Shown here one piece after another: positions 28,355 to 40,953 of a DNA stretch of 64,000 bases (position 1 is the stretch's first letter; each line of letters starts with the position of its first letter). Source of the stretch: AP-15 sp963762575 (lineage in GTDB: Bacteria > Pseudomonadota > Alphaproteobacteria > ATCC43930 > CGMCC-115725); contig CAVXLL010000001.1 in assembly GCA_963762575.1 (NCBI GenBank), positions 992,001 to 1,056,000 on the forward strand, in the 5' to 3' direction. Under the pieces are notes generated by a model. The model saw nothing but the letters and a program-made list of their open reading frames with translations. It was not told where the DNA came from and ran no database searches. A program made the translations under genes and the position numbers.

Positions 28355-30416
28355 TTGTATCTCGATCCTTTCGTTAAGGAGACGGTATACTCGGGATGCG
28401 CCTTGGCCTTCCTCGCGCTGATTGTGCTGATGGTCTTGCGCGGTCGCACCAGCAGAGCCGGCGCAGCGATCCTGGGGTGCTGTATCGCCTCGCTGATCTG
28501 GGCAAGTGCAGCCGCCGCCACCGCGCCGATCGCGGCATTGAGCCTCTTGGACAGCTTCAGGCTTTCCGCTTGGCTGTTGTTCGCGGTAGCGCTCGTCACC
28601 ATACGGGCCGGTGACGGTTCCGGCCTCGGGCGCGCCTACCTCGTCGGGGCAGTCAGCTTCTGCCTTGCGGCGATTGCCGATGATGTATGGGGGGTGGTCG
28701 TCAGCCCGGACGCTGCGGCGCTTTACACCTCGCAGCTGCTGATCCGCATCGGGTTTGGAGTCGCGGGACTGCTAACGATCGAGAATCTGTGGCGCAATAC
28801 AGGACCTGAACAGCGGTGGCACGTCTGGCCGCTGTGCGTCGCGATCGGCGGATTGTTCGCGTACGAGCTGTTTCTGTTTTCCGATGCCTTTATCACTCGC
28901 GGCCGCGCCGATCCTGGTCTCGCCCTTGGCCGGCCGATCGTCGCGGCCTTCATGGCCCCTCTACTGGCTTTGGCCATGGCCCGCAATCGTGAGTGGCGGG
29001 TTGATATCCACGTGTCCCGACAAGTGGTGCTGCACACCGCGACTTTGGTTGCCAGCGGCTGCTTCCTTGTTGCCGTGGCCGTCGTCGCCATACTGCTGCG
29101 CGGGTTTGGCGGCGAGTGGGGGCTGGTGCTCCAACTCGCGATGTTATTCGGCAGCATTGTTGTGCTCGCCACCGTGCTATCGTCGGGGAACGTGCGCCGT
29201 CGGCTCAAATTTCTGATCTCGCGCAATTTTTACACGCATCGTTACGATTACCGTGTCGAGTGGCTGAAGTTTATCGAGTTGGTCTCCGAGCCCAAGCTTG
29301 GAGAGGAACTCTCGGTCAGGATCATCCGCGTCTTGGCCGAATTCGTCGACAGCCCGGCCGGAGTGCTGTGGTCGTTGAGTTCGCGGCATCGGCTATTATC
29401 CTACTGCGGCGTGGAAGCAGCCCATCCCCGGTGACCGTAAGGTGCCGATCGACGACCCTTTCGTTTTCGGGTTCCGGAATGGCGGCTGGATCCAAGAACG
29501 CGGCTCGGGAGCCGGAGAGAATACGTGGCCGATCGCTTCCGACCCGATCGCTTCTGACAGGGCGTGGTTGGCCGTACCATTATCACATCGCACGGAAGTT
29601 ATCGGTTTCGTCGTGCTCGATCGCGCAACCCACATGATCAGCCCTGATTGGGAGGCGTTCGACCTGTTGCGTGCGGCCGGTAGGCAAGCGGCCAGTTATC
29701 TCGCCGAAGAACGCTCGACAAAGGTTTTGCGCGATTCCGAACTGTTGACCGAATACAGCAGGCGCTTCGCCTTCGTGGTCCATGACATCAAGAATTTGGC
29801 AAGTCAGCTCAACCTGATCGTGTCGAACGCGGCGCGGCATATCGGCGACCCGGAGTTTCAGCGAGACATGCTGAGAACCGTTGAAGACTCGGTCGCACGA
29901 ATGAACAATCTTCTCAGTCAGCTGAAGGCCGATGCGGCGCCGCGCCCACCGCGTTTGCTCGACCCCAACCTCATCGTTAGCGCAGTCGCCGCCAAGTTTG
30001 CCGATGCTCCCCTGGCGGTGGAGACCCGCAATGAACCCGGCCCTGTCGCCGTAATAATCGACCCGGAGCGCCTCAGATCCGCTCTCACGCACCTCGTCCA
30101 AAACGCGGTTGATGTGTCATGTCCGGGCGATCGGGTGGTCATTTCCTCGCATCGTTTCGGGACCCGGCTGTTGATCGACGTGACCGACAATGGTCCCGGG
30201 ATGGACGATGCGTTCGTTCGTGACGAGCTGTTCCTGCCGTTCCGCTCGACGAAGTTGGGCGGTTATGGGATCGGAGCTTTTCAGACCCGCGAACTGATCC
30301 GCATGGCTGGCGGTGATCTCGAGGTAATTTCTGAAAAAGGGTTTGGCACTACGATGCGGATTATCCTACCCCTGGTCTCAGAGAGAGAGCCGGCGGGATC
30401 CTCCGCGGTGACCTGA
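28355..30416 (+). pseudogene. prsK: XrtA-system sensor histidine kinase PrsK, frameshifted near 29423
   Basis: The first part (TTG at 28355 to TGA at 29434, 359 codons) has about eight hydrophobic segments and the start of a GAF-like domain. The second part, in another frame to 30416, completes that domain. It then carries an H-box (FAFVVHDIKNLASQLNLI), an N-box (LTHLVQNAVDVS) and a G-box (DVTDNGPGMDD). Removing one base near 29423 (gcagcccatcccc) gives a continuous protein of about 686 residues, close to the PrsK family length (TIGR02916). PrsK phosphorylates PrsR, encoded 5 bases downstream. As written, the sensor and kinase parts are separated; the second part could start at GTG 29442 but would be soluble and signal-blind. 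Confidence 0.85.
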
Positions 30417-30421
30417 ACGAG

Positions 30422-31783
<1,362 letters not shown>

Positions 31784-31809
31784 CGGTGGTTTGCAAGAAA
31801 GGAAGGCAA

Positions 31810-34800
31810 ATGCCCCAGGGTCGTAGCAGCTGTCCATGGCGCTCCGTCGTTTTCGCCTCCGCCGTCGCCATCTTCGTGTCTCCAACCGCATACGCCAAAG
31901 ATTCCATGGCCTCGGTCAAGGATGCCGAACAATATGTCGCGAAGGGGAACCTCAAGGCTGCCGAAATCGAGTTGCGCAACGCCATTCGCCAAGCGCCGCA
32001 AGACCCGGTCCTTCATGCCAGACTGGCCGAGGTATATTTGCAACTCGGCGATCCCCCAGACGCGGAGCGCGAAGCACGAGCCGCCCTCGAACGCAATGAC
32101 GAGGAGGCAGACTACCTGTCGGTGCTGATGGACGCCCTGCTGCGTCAGGAAAAATTCGCGGACCTTCTGGACCTGGTCAAGCCGGGCGATCGCAGTCCGG
32201 CGCTCGAGAGCAAAGTCAGAACGGCGCTCGGCACCGCGGAGGCCGGGCTGCGCGATCGTAACCAGGCTGAAAAGCGGCTTCGCGAAGCGGTCAAGCTCGA
32301 TCCCACCGCCGTCCGGCCCAAAATTCAGCTTGCACGCCTGTTGACGGGCACGAAACCGGCGGAGGCGGACAAGTTTATTGACGAAGCGATCGCCGCCAAC
32401 CCACAGTCGGCCGAAGCTCTTCAGGTCAAGGGAGAGATGCTGCGCAGCCGAGGTGATCAAGACGGCGCCATTCGCCTGTTCGACGAGGCGCTGAAAATTG
32501 ATCCGAAAAACATGCTGGCGCATTTGAGCCGTGCCAACATCGATATCGCGCTCGGCAAATACAAGGTGGCGGATGAGGATCTCGATCCCATCCTCAAGGC
32601 CGCTCCCAACAATTTCATGGCAAATTACCTCCGGGGATTGGAGCTTGCCAAAAAGCAGGACTACGCCGCGGCAGATCGGATATTCGATCGCATCAGCCCC
32701 GCCTTCTCGGTGTTTTGGGCAGGCTATTATTTGCAGGGCGCGACGAAACTGGCCCTCGGGCAATCCGCTCAGGCGGAAGCGATATTGGCCAAATATCTTA
32801 ATCGCGTTCCCGATGATGTGAAAGCGGGCCGGCTGATCGCGACCGCCGCTCTTCAGCAGCGATCTCCGTCTCGGGCGATCGAGTACCTGAAACCAATAAT
32901 CGACAAAGTTCCGGCGGACGCGCCGACTCTGACCCTTCTCGGCAATGCCTATATGGCGGAAGGCAAACCCGATCTCGCTTTACAGCAATTCGAAAAAGCT
33001 GCCGCTCTCGATCCGGACAACCCTGCCATCAAGACACGGGTCGGCATTTCGGAAATCGATATCGGGCAGGGGCAGCAAGGATTGAGCACACTAGAGCAAG
33101 TATTCGCGACCGAAGCCGGCGCGCCGGTTGCCGGTCCGACGCTCGTATTGACCGAGCTGCGTGCCAAGCACCTCGACAAGGCGGCCGAGGTGGCCAACTC
33201 TCTGGTCAAAAGGGACGCAAAAAACCCGCTTTACTTTACCTTGCTTGGAGTCGTGCGAGCCGCTCAGCGGGATCACTCAGCCGCCGAGAACTCGTTCCGC
33301 TCTGCGCTCGCCATCAACCCCGAATTCCCTGCGGCCACTCGCGATCTGGCGCAGCTATACGTCGCAACCGGCCGCATAGACGATGCCAAGAAAGTCTATA
33401 CCGACCTCCTCGCGAAGAAGGGTGATGATGTCACCGCCCTCCTCGGGCTCTCGGACATCTACATTTCCGAGAAAAAATGGCCGGAGGCTACCGACGCGAT
33501 CAACCGGGCGCGTTCGGCGGCAAAAAATGATCCGTCCCCCGGGCTCAAGCTGGTGGGCCTATACGAATCTCGTCAGGACTGGAACAGCGCAAAGAGCGTG
33601 GCGGCGGAACTCGCTGCGCAATTTCCGGGGGATGTCAACGTCCTGGAAGCGCAGGGGAGAGCCCAGTTCGGCGCCGGCGATATGGACGGCGCCGTGTCCA
33701 GCTACAAGCGGGCGCACGAACTGGCGCCGAATTCGATCCCGATCCTGTCTCGATACCTCTCTTTGCTCAATGAGAATAAATATTTTGTCGAGGCGCGCGG
33801 TGTATTGCAAGACGCCATTACCCGCGACCCCAACAACGCTTCCTTGAAAGCCGACCTGATTCGGGTCGAAGGCGAAATGAACGGAGTGGACGCCGCGGTA
33901 GCTAAGGCCGAAGCCTTGGCGAAGGACGACCCCAACAGCAATATATACTATCTGGTGGCGGCCGAGCTCTATGAAAAGGCGGGACGGACGCCAGATGCGA
34001 TAACGATGCTCGATAACACCGTCGCGGCTCGGCCGTCGGACGACGCCTTGATCAGCGCTCTGGCGCAGCTCTACCGCCGCACCGGGGATCTGGGCAAGGC
34101 AGAAGGCGTTTTGCTCACCCGACTGAAGGCTGATCCGAAGGATACCGCCATTGAGACGGTGCTGGCGTCGCTATACCTGAATACCGGGCGAATCGCAGAT
34201 GCCAAGAAGGCTTACAGCCAAGTCAGTTCGCAGCGGCCAAACGATGCCGCGCCTATACTGGGCCTTGCCGAAGTCGCGAGTAAGGAAAAGAACTGGTCCG
34301 AGGCGAAGGATTACCTCGACCGCGCGCGCGCCGCAGCACCAAATGATCCGGCGCCCGGGATTGCGCTGATCAACTTCTACGGTTCGCAGCAGGACTGGAA
34401 GAACGCAGCGGCCACGGCAAACGGGCTCGCCGAGCGCTTTCCATCCAATCCCGACGTGCTCGACGCCAAAGGACGGGTTCAGATAGCGACAAGCGACAAA
34501 GAAGGCGCGATTGCCACCTACAAACGTATCCACGAACTCGCGCCCGAATTCCTTGCCGGTCCTATCGCGCTATCTTGCCTTGCTCAACTCGGCGAAGGAC
34601 TTTACTCAGGCACGAACCGTCCTGCAGACCGCTCTCGCCCGCGATCCCAAGAAGAGCCAGTTGAAGGGCGACTTGATCCGCGCCGAAGCGGAAATCGATG
34701 GTTTGGAGGCGGGCCTCGCAAAGGCGCGCGCTTTTGCTCAAGAGGATCCGGAGAACCCCGTCTACGACATGGTTTCGGCGGAACTATTGGAGAAGGCCGG

Positions 34801-35419
34801 ACGCAGCGCCGACGCTATCATGTTGCTCGAGAAAGCCATCGCCGCGCGTCCGTCGGAGGACAATCTGATCGGGACGCTGGCCCGTCTCTATGCTCGAACC
34901 GGCGAACTTGCCAAGGCCGAGGCCGTCTTGAATTCCCGCTTGAAGATGGAACCGAAGGATCTAGTAATTCGCTCGACTTTGGCTTCAATCTACTTGGAGC
35001 AAAAGAAATACGATAATGCGATTAACGAATACACGAGCATTGCTGCCGACCACCCGACCAACTCGGCGGCGCTGAACAATTTGGCTTGGCTTTATCAGCA
35101 AAAGGGCGACCTGGTGAAAGCGCGCGGACTGGCCGAACGCGCCACCGCCGCCTCTCCGCGTGTGCCGCAGATCGATGACACTCTGGGGTGGATCCTGCTG
35201 GCCCAAGGCGATGCGCAGAAAGCAGTCACCGTGCTGAGCGCCGCCAGCCTGTCGGCTCCCGGCAACCCGGATATCCAGTATCACCTGGCGGTCGCCCTTC
35301 ATCGTGTAGGCCGGCAGGCCGATGCTCAGGCGACCCTCGAAAACCTGCTCGGCTCCGGCGCGTCGTTCTCCGACAAGGCCGAGGCGGAAAAGCTCTTGCA
35401 CGAGCTGAAGCGGAGCTGA
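31810..35419 (+). pseudogene. prsT: XrtA-system TPR-repeat protein PrsT, frameshifted near 34546
   Basis: A signal peptide (cleavage near AYAKD) is followed by a very long array of tetratricopeptide repeats, at least 25 helical hairpins, as in the PEP-CTERM TPR family (TIGR02917). ATG at 31810 has ggaagg 6 bases upstream. The frame breaks at about 34546: HELAP continues as NSLPVLSRYLALLN only after one extra G is removed. An earlier repeat in the same protein (HELAPNSIPILSRYLSLLN at about 33715-33771) shows the expected reading, so the insertion is well supported by internal homology. The restored protein has about 1200 residues. It probably acts as a periplasmic scaffold in exopolysaccharide/PEP-CTERM export. 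As written, the last 290 residues are lost. Confidence 0.87.
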
Positions 35420-35428
35420 ATTGCTGCG

Positions 35429-36553
35429 CTAGCGAATGGCATCGATCTCCTGCAACAGCCTGTGCAGCTCCCGAGCGAGCCCGGGTACGGGCGCTTTGCG
35501 GCGAGAGGGAACGGCATGGGCGACGAGGGAGGTCGCCTCCTCATCCTCGGGCACTGCGGTCAACCGGCGGATCACGACCGTCAGCTCCTCGACCGCGGCT
35601 TGCAGCTCCGGAGCCGACATAGAACCGGCAATTTTGCCGTCGTCAACGGGCCGTTGCTGCGCCGCAGCCGAGCGCATTGTCGCCTCGAACGCCTCGACAG
35701 ATGTGCGCATGACGGCTTCGAGCGCTTGAGTATTCTCCGACAATCGGCTGACGGCATCGAAAAAGGGGACCTGTCCTTGCTCGAAGGCTGCGACCAGCCG
35801 TTCAGGTAATCGAGCCGGCAACTCGCCGATTCTATCGTCTGCCGTCGGATGGTCGCGACCCGCCTCCAGCGACGAGACGACACGGCGCAGAAGGCCGATT
35901 TGGTCGGGCTCGACGCTTAGCTGGGCAATAGTTTCGAGCAGCGGCTCCGCCGTGACATCGATGGCGATCCTGCCGAGCGCAGCGAGGAGGATTAGACCGG
36001 CCACGATCAGAATGGCGGATACCGTCGGGATTACGCCGGTTTGAAGTGGCAAGGCTCCATAGTTTTGCGCTATGCCCAGCCCGACTATTCCGACGAGCAC
36101 GATCAGCACACTAAGGAAATGGCTGCGGGCCAAACAAATATAATGACGCCGGGCGATCTCGCTCCTCGCCTCGTCCGCGGTAAAAGGGGCTGGGAGGACG
36201 GCGTTGTTATCCTCTGTCTCTGGGGCTGCCTGCGCCAAGCTCCTGGCACGTCGCCTGAACCCATTTGTGCCGAGCGCGGCGATCCACTCGTGCCAGGCGG
36301 GCATTCGGCCAAGCGCGGCGCGCCCCAGATGGTGACGCATCCAAATCATATTGGCGACCAAGTTTGTGGTCGTCAGCAACATCGCGGCAAGGCCGTACAC
36401 GCCGAGAGCGCCGACCGCGAGCACCGGCAAATGCGACATCAGGATCGTTCCGATTTCGGAGCGCGGCGCGTTGATCACCTCCGCGGCCACCAAAGCAGCC
36501 GCCAGAACGATCGCGCCGATCGCACTCGAGAAAACTATGCTCCATGTTGGCAT
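35429..36553 (-). CDS. Membrane protein of unknown function
   Basis: From ATG at 36553 (gggaagga lies 5 bases upstream) this has 374 residues. Two hydrophobic segments lie at about residues 8-26 and 42-65. A basic/acidic cytoplasmic-looking loop follows, then two more hydrophobic segments at about 148-166 and 173-197, and a long soluble C-terminal half rich in Ala, Glu and Arg that looks helical. The layout loosely recalls MotA/TolQ-like proteins, but no family motif is present, so no function is assigned. It is convergent with prsT, 9 bases apart, and lies upstream of glnS on the same strand. GTA-rich or anomalous composition was not evident. Confidence 0.7.
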   Translation of the reverse strand: MPTWSIVFSSAIGAIVLAAALVAAEVINAPRSEIGTILMSHLPVLAVGALGVYGLAAMLLTTTNLVANMIWMRHHLGRAALGRMPAWHEWIAALGTNGFRRRARSLAQAAPETEDNNAVLPAPFTADEARSEIARRHYICLARSHFLSVLIVLVGIVGLGIAQNYGALPLQTGVIPTVSAILIVAGLILLAALGRIAIDVTAEPLLETIAQLSVEPDQIGLLRRVVSSLEAGRDHPTADDRIGELPARLPERLVAAFEQGQVPFFDAVSRLSENTQALEAVMRTSVEAFEATMRSAAAQQRPVDDGKIAGSMSAPELQAAVEELTVVIRRLTAVPEDEEATSLVAHAVPSRRKAPVPGLARELHRLLQEIDAIR

Positions 36554-36735
36554 CAACGGTCCTTCCCCAGCTGGCGATAGATCCTATCTGCAGGGTATCT
36601 CGCACAAGGCTCATTGGCCGGTTCGGGGCTAAAATCTGACGCCCTTGCACTTGCCCAGTGACGGGCAGTTTATCAGACCGCTGGTAAAAATCCTCTACTC
36701 AGCGGGATTTCGATCAGGCGGCTCTGCTACCGGCG

Positions 36736-38421
36736 TCAACCACCGCTCGCCCGAGCCTTCGCCCAGCTGTCGCGCAGCCCCACGGTGCGGTTGAAGACGA
36801 GCCGGTTCGGGGTGCTGTCGAGATCGGCGCAGAAATAGCCTTGGCGCTCGAACTGAACCGCCTCTCCCCGCACCGCAGCGGCAAGTCCGGGCTCCACTCG
36901 ACTCTGGGCCAAGATCTCGAGCGAGTGAGGATTGAGATCGGCAAGAAGTTCGCCGCTTGCACCGGGGTCGGGCACGTTGAAGAGCGGGTTGTAGAGCCGG
37001 ATTTCCGCCGGCACGGCATGCGCTGCCGAGACCCAGTGCAAAGTTGCCCTGACCTTGCGTCCGTCGGGAGCATTGCCGCCGCGCGTTGCCGGATCATAGG
37101 TGCATATCAGCTCCACGACCTCGCCTGCCGCATTTTTCACTGCCTCGCGGCAGGTAATCAAATAGCCATACCGCAGCCTTACCTCCCGGCCGGGCGAAAG
37201 CCGATAAAAACTCCGGGACGGGTATTCCATAAAATCCTCGGCTTCGACGTAGAGCTCGCACCCGAAGGGAATGCGGCGCGTACCGGAAGCGGCGTCCTCG
37301 GGATTGTTGACCGCCGCCAGCTCCTCGACTTCCCCTACGGGATAATTGTCGATCACGAGCTTCAATGGGCGCAGCACCGCCATCCGGCGCTGGGACGTCT
37401 TGTTCAGGCACTCGCGAATCGCGTGCTCGAACATTGCGACGTCGACAACGCTGTTCGCCCGTGCGACCCCTACGGAACGGACGAAATCACGAATCGCCCC
37501 CGGGGGCACGCCACGGCGCCGCAGCGCCGCCAATGTCGGCATCCGCGGATCATCCCAGCCGCCGACCCGGCCTTGCCGCACCAGCTCGGTCAGGAAACGC
37601 TTCGACAGCACCGTGAAATTCAGGTTGAGCCGGGCGAATTCGTACTGCCGCGGCCGCGACGGCACCGGCAGATTTTCGATCAGCCAATCGTAGAGCGGAC
37701 GATGGTCCTCGAATTCGAGCGTACACAGCGAATGCGTCACACCCTCGATCGCATCCGACTGGCCGTGCGCGAAGTCGTAAGTCGGATAGATACACCACTT
37801 GGTTCCGGTGCGTGGGTGCTCCGCATGCAGGATGCGATAGAGCACCGGGTCTCGCAGATTGATGTTGCCGGCCGCCATGTCGATCTTCGCCCGCAGCACA
37901 CGCGCCCCGTTGGGGAACTCGCCTTCCCGCATACGGCGGAAAAGATCGAGATTTTCGTTCATCGACCTGTCACGGTAAGGGCTATTGCGCCCGGGCTCCG
38001 TCAGGCTGCCCCGCATCGCCCGCATCTCGTCGGCCGGCAGATCATCGACGTAGGCGTTGCCGGCGCGGATCAGGTGCTCGGCCCAGTCATAGAGCTGCTC
38101 GAAATAGTCGGACGCGTAGTAAAGGTGCGGCCCCCATTCGAAGCCGAGCCAGTGCACGTCCCGCTTGATCGAATCGATGTACTCCTGCTCCTCCTTGGTC
38201 GGGTTGGTGTCGTCGAAGCGCAGATGGCAGCGGCCGTCGTATTCCTGCGCCACGCCAAAGTTCAAGCAGATCGCTTTGGCGTGCCCAATATGGAGATAGC
38301 CATTGGGCTCGGGGGGAAAGCGCGTAACTATCTCGGTGTTGCGCCCGGCAGCAATATCGGCGTCTATGATGTCGCGGATAAAATCGCGACCCGGCTGCGC
38401 CGCCGCGGTTTCCTTTGCCAT
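36736..38421 (-). CDS. glnS: Glutaminyl-tRNA synthetase
   Basis: This class I aminoacyl-tRNA synthetase charges tRNA-Gln. From ATG at 38421 it has 561 residues, normal for bacterial GlnRS. The Rossmann fold has RFPPEPNGYLHIGHAKA with the HIGH motif at about residues 43-46. The KMSKS equivalent reads VLSKR, and LRFDDTNPTKEE is also present. The C-terminal beta-barrel anticodon-binding domains run to the end (YFCADLDSTPNRLVFNRTVGLRD). A frame-consistent ATG seven codons earlier (38442) is possible. The 38421 start has gggaaa upstream. The gene appears to stand alone; a long antisense open frame over it is a coding shadow. Confidence 0.95.
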   Translation of the reverse strand: MAKETAAAQPGRDFIRDIIDADIAAGRNTEIVTRFPPEPNGYLHIGHAKAICLNFGVAQEYDGRCHLRFDDTNPTKEEQEYIDSIKRDVHWLGFEWGPHLYYASDYFEQLYDWAEHLIRAGNAYVDDLPADEMRAMRGSLTEPGRNSPYRDRSMNENLDLFRRMREGEFPNGARVLRAKIDMAAGNINLRDPVLYRILHAEHPRTGTKWCIYPTYDFAHGQSDAIEGVTHSLCTLEFEDHRPLYDWLIENLPVPSRPRQYEFARLNLNFTVLSKRFLTELVRQGRVGGWDDPRMPTLAALRRRGVPPGAIRDFVRSVGVARANSVVDVAMFEHAIRECLNKTSQRRMAVLRPLKLVIDNYPVGEVEELAAVNNPEDAASGTRRIPFGCELYVEAEDFMEYPSRSFYRLSPGREVRLRYGYLITCREAVKNAAGEVVELICTYDPATRGGNAPDGRKVRATLHWVSAAHAVPAEIRLYNPLFNVPDPGASGELLADLNPHSLEILAQSRVEPGLAAAVRGEAVQFERQGYFCADLDSTPNRLVFNRTVGLRDSWAKARASGG

Positions 38422-38490
38422 TAGATTTCCCGGTGTCGTCACAATTGCCTATGTGGCGCATCCCGGCACGACTGCCAAGGCGCTCAGTGT

Positions 38491-38615
38491 GTCGTTCCGG
38501 GACGGCCCGTAAGGGCCGGGCCCGGAACCTACGAACACCGGCCTTTGACTAATTCACAGAGGCCCGTGTTCTTGGATTCCGGGGCTCGCGGGCGATGCCC
38601 GCGGCCCGGAATGAC
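38491..38615 (+). repeat. Dispersed palindromic repeat, copy B
   Basis: A 125-bp imperfect palindrome starts gtcgttccgggacggcccg and ends cggcccggaatgac. It aligns with the reverse complement of the element at 8419-8540 over its full length. It sits between the start of glnS and the end of the dienelactone hydrolase gene, both on the minus strand. It has no coding capacity. Confidence 0.8.
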
Positions 38616-38663
38616 AGGGATTTGGCGACAGGGATCGCGATCCGGGGAGGCCGCCGGCGGCCG

Positions 38664-39425
38664 CTAGGTGCGGGGCGCGCCGAGGTGCCGGTGAAAGAAA
38701 TTAAAGACCTTGTGCCAGCCGTCAACGGCCTGCTCGGGGCGGTAGTTCGGGCGATACCAAGCGAAAAACGCGTGGCCGGCACCGTCGTAGCGGTGGAACT
38801 CGTAGGTCTTACCGTGCTTCTTCAGTTCCGCCTCCGTCTTGTTGACATGTTCGGGCGTCGGGTTGGGGTCTTCGTTGCCGAACAGACCCAATAGCGGGCA
38901 ATTGATCCCTTCGGTCAGATCGATCGGCGCCACAGGCTGGGCCTTGGTCAACCGCGACTTGTCCTCGACAACGACATTGCCGCCCCAGCAATCGACCGCA
39001 GCCTGGACGAGATGCGACAGCTTGCACGCCACCAGGTAGGTTTGGCGCCCGCCGGAGCAGAAACCGATCACGCCGACCTTGCCGCTGGCATGCGGTTGCG
39101 AGCGCAGGAAATCGATGGCTCCGGTCACATCGCCGAGCATCTGCTCGTCCGGGACCCCGCCCGCCTCGCGCACCTTGGCGACCACCGCTTCATCGGCACC
39201 GTCACCGACGCGGAAATAGAGGCTCGGCGCCACGGCGGCATAACCGTGATGGGCGAATTTGCGGGCGACTTCGCAGGTCCATTCATCCCAGCCCGGCATG
39301 TGGTGGATAACGACGACGCCGGGATGCGGTCCGGCGTTGGCCGGGTGCGCATAATACGCATCGCCGCGGTCCCCGCTGTGGCCGCGATAGGTCGCCATCC
39401 CCGCTTGTATGTTCCGAAAAGCCAT
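38664..39425 (-). CDS. Dienelactone hydrolase family protein
   Basis: A 253-residue alpha/beta-hydrolase with the Cys-type catalytic triad of dienelactone hydrolases: nucleophile Cys123 in GFCSGGR, an Asp in GNEDPNPTPEH and His218 in GAGHAFF. The family hydrolyses dienelactones in aromatic degradation, but many members act on other lactones or esters. The oxyanion-side HHMPGWDEWTCE is also typical. ATG at 39425 is preceded by ggagggaggg, a very strong ribosome-binding site, so the longer upstream frame is discarded. It is divergent from the CoA-transferase gene, with about 150 bases between them. Confidence 0.9.
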   Translation of the reverse strand: MAFRNIQAGMATYRGHSGDRGDAYYAHPANAGPHPGVVVIHHMPGWDEWTCEVARKFAHHGYAAVAPSLYFRVGDGADEAVVAKVREAGGVPDEQMLGDVTGAIDFLRSQPHASGKVGVIGFCSGGRQTYLVACKLSHLVQAAVDCWGGNVVVEDKSRLTKAQPVAPIDLTEGINCPLLGLFGNEDPNPTPEHVNKTEAELKKHGKTYEFHRYDGAGHAFFAWYRPNYRPEQAVDGWHKVFNFFHRHLGAPRT

Positions 39426-39575
39426 GTTGACCCTCCCTCCAAAATGCCGGCGGCTCTCTTGGCACCGAACCCCGGCAAAAGCAAGCCGGACATCCCAACG
39501 GGGCATCGCTCGCGGCTTGACATTGCCCGCGCGCTGTCCCGACCTTGCTCGATCGCCTGAGCGACCAGGAGACCG

Positions 39576-40749
39576 ATGATGACCGGAGCGCTGGAGCGCG
39601 TTCGCGTGCTCGATTTCACGACCACGATCGCGGGTCCGCATTGCACGCGGCTGTTGGCCGATCTCGGCGCCGAGGTGATCAAGATCGAGGCGCCGGAGGG
39701 CGACATGATGCGCACGCGCCCGCCGTTGCGCAACGGCGCCAGCACCAGCTTCGGACAGCTCAATGCCGGGAAGAAGAGCATCGTCCTCGATCTCAAGATG
39801 CCGCCGGCCGTCGAGGCGGTCCGCCGACTCGTCGCCACCGCCGCTGTCGTTGTCGAGAACTTTCGGCCGGGGGTCATGCGCCGCTTCGGCCTCGATTACG
39901 AAGCGCTCGCGGCGATCAAGCCCGAGCTGATCTATTGCGCGATTTCCGGCTATGGCCAGACCGGCCCTTCGTCGCAGCTGCCGGCCTATGCGCCGGTGAT
40001 CCACGCCGCCTCGGGCTACGATCTGGCGCACATGGCTTATCAGGGGGAAGAACGCCGGCCGGATTACTGCGGCATCTACATCGCCGACGTGCTGACCGGC
40101 ACCTATGCGCTTCGGTGCGATTATGACGGCGCTCTACCACCGGCAGCTGACCGGCCGGGGGCAGATGATCGACGTCTCGATGCTCGAAAGCATGCTGAGC
40201 CTGACCTTGAGCGAAATTCAGGCGGCGCAGTTTTCACTGCCGCCGCTTGGCCGGCCGATATTTGGCCCGGTTGCCACCAAGGACGGCTACATCAATCTGT
40301 CGATCGCCAGCGAGCGGACATTCCAAAACCTGGCGATCGCCTCCGGGCATCCGCAATGGGTCACGGACCCGCGCTTTGCTCAATACAATGACCGGCGGAC
40401 AAACTGGGGCGAACTGATCGACGAGCTCGAAGAATGGTCGAAAGAGCGTACGACGGAGGAAGTTCAGGTGGTGTTCGACCGACACGGCGTGCCGTCCTCG
40501 CCCTACCGCACGGTCAAGCAAGCCATGGCGGATCCGCAGCTTGCGCACCGCCGCGCCTTCGCCGAGATACATGATGCGGGCGGCACGTTCCGGGTGCTCA
40601 ATCCACCGTTCCGAATGTCCGAGACGCCGGCCGCAGCCTTGCCTCACGTCGCGGCGCTCGGCGAGCACACCGCAGAGCTGCTGGCCGAGATTGGTTACAC
40701 GCCTTCCCAGACCACAGCTCTGGTGAACCCGGAACGCCCCTCACCCTAA
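39576..40749 (+). pseudogene. CaiB/BaiF family CoA-transferase, frameshifted near 40110
   Basis: A class III CoA-transferase that moves CoA between organic acids. The first part has VRVLDFTTTIAGPHCTRLLADLGAEVIKIE, NAGKKSIVLDLK and VVENFRPGV. The catalytic-Asp region DYCGIYIADVLTGTYA follows. The reading then shifts, and the second part (FGAIMTALYHRQLTGRGQMIDVSMLE) continues in another frame to 40749. Dropping one C at about 40110 (tatgcgCttcggtgcg) restores a protein of about 390 residues, the normal family length. As written, neither part would be active. The substrate is unknown. Confidence 0.86.
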
Positions 40750-40953
40750 CTCTCCCCCCACCGCAGAGACCCCTTTTCGTGGCGCTCGAAGCATTCCCCG
40801 GACATGTGCCAGGCAAGATTTCCACCCCGACCTATATTCAGCTTAAGGCCCTCAGGAGTAAAAAGCTTTTGACGGGCTCGGCGGAACCGGTTCAATCTGA
40901 CGCAGCCGCTGGCGATTTGCGGGCGGACCCGAGATCTCACAGCGGACCCGCCG

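Noticed and set aside
36841..38424. 527-codon open frame on the plus strand over glnS
   Set aside because: It is antisense to the clearly functional glnS, and its composition (Arg, His, Leu, Ala) is typical of a coding shadow in GC-rich DNA.
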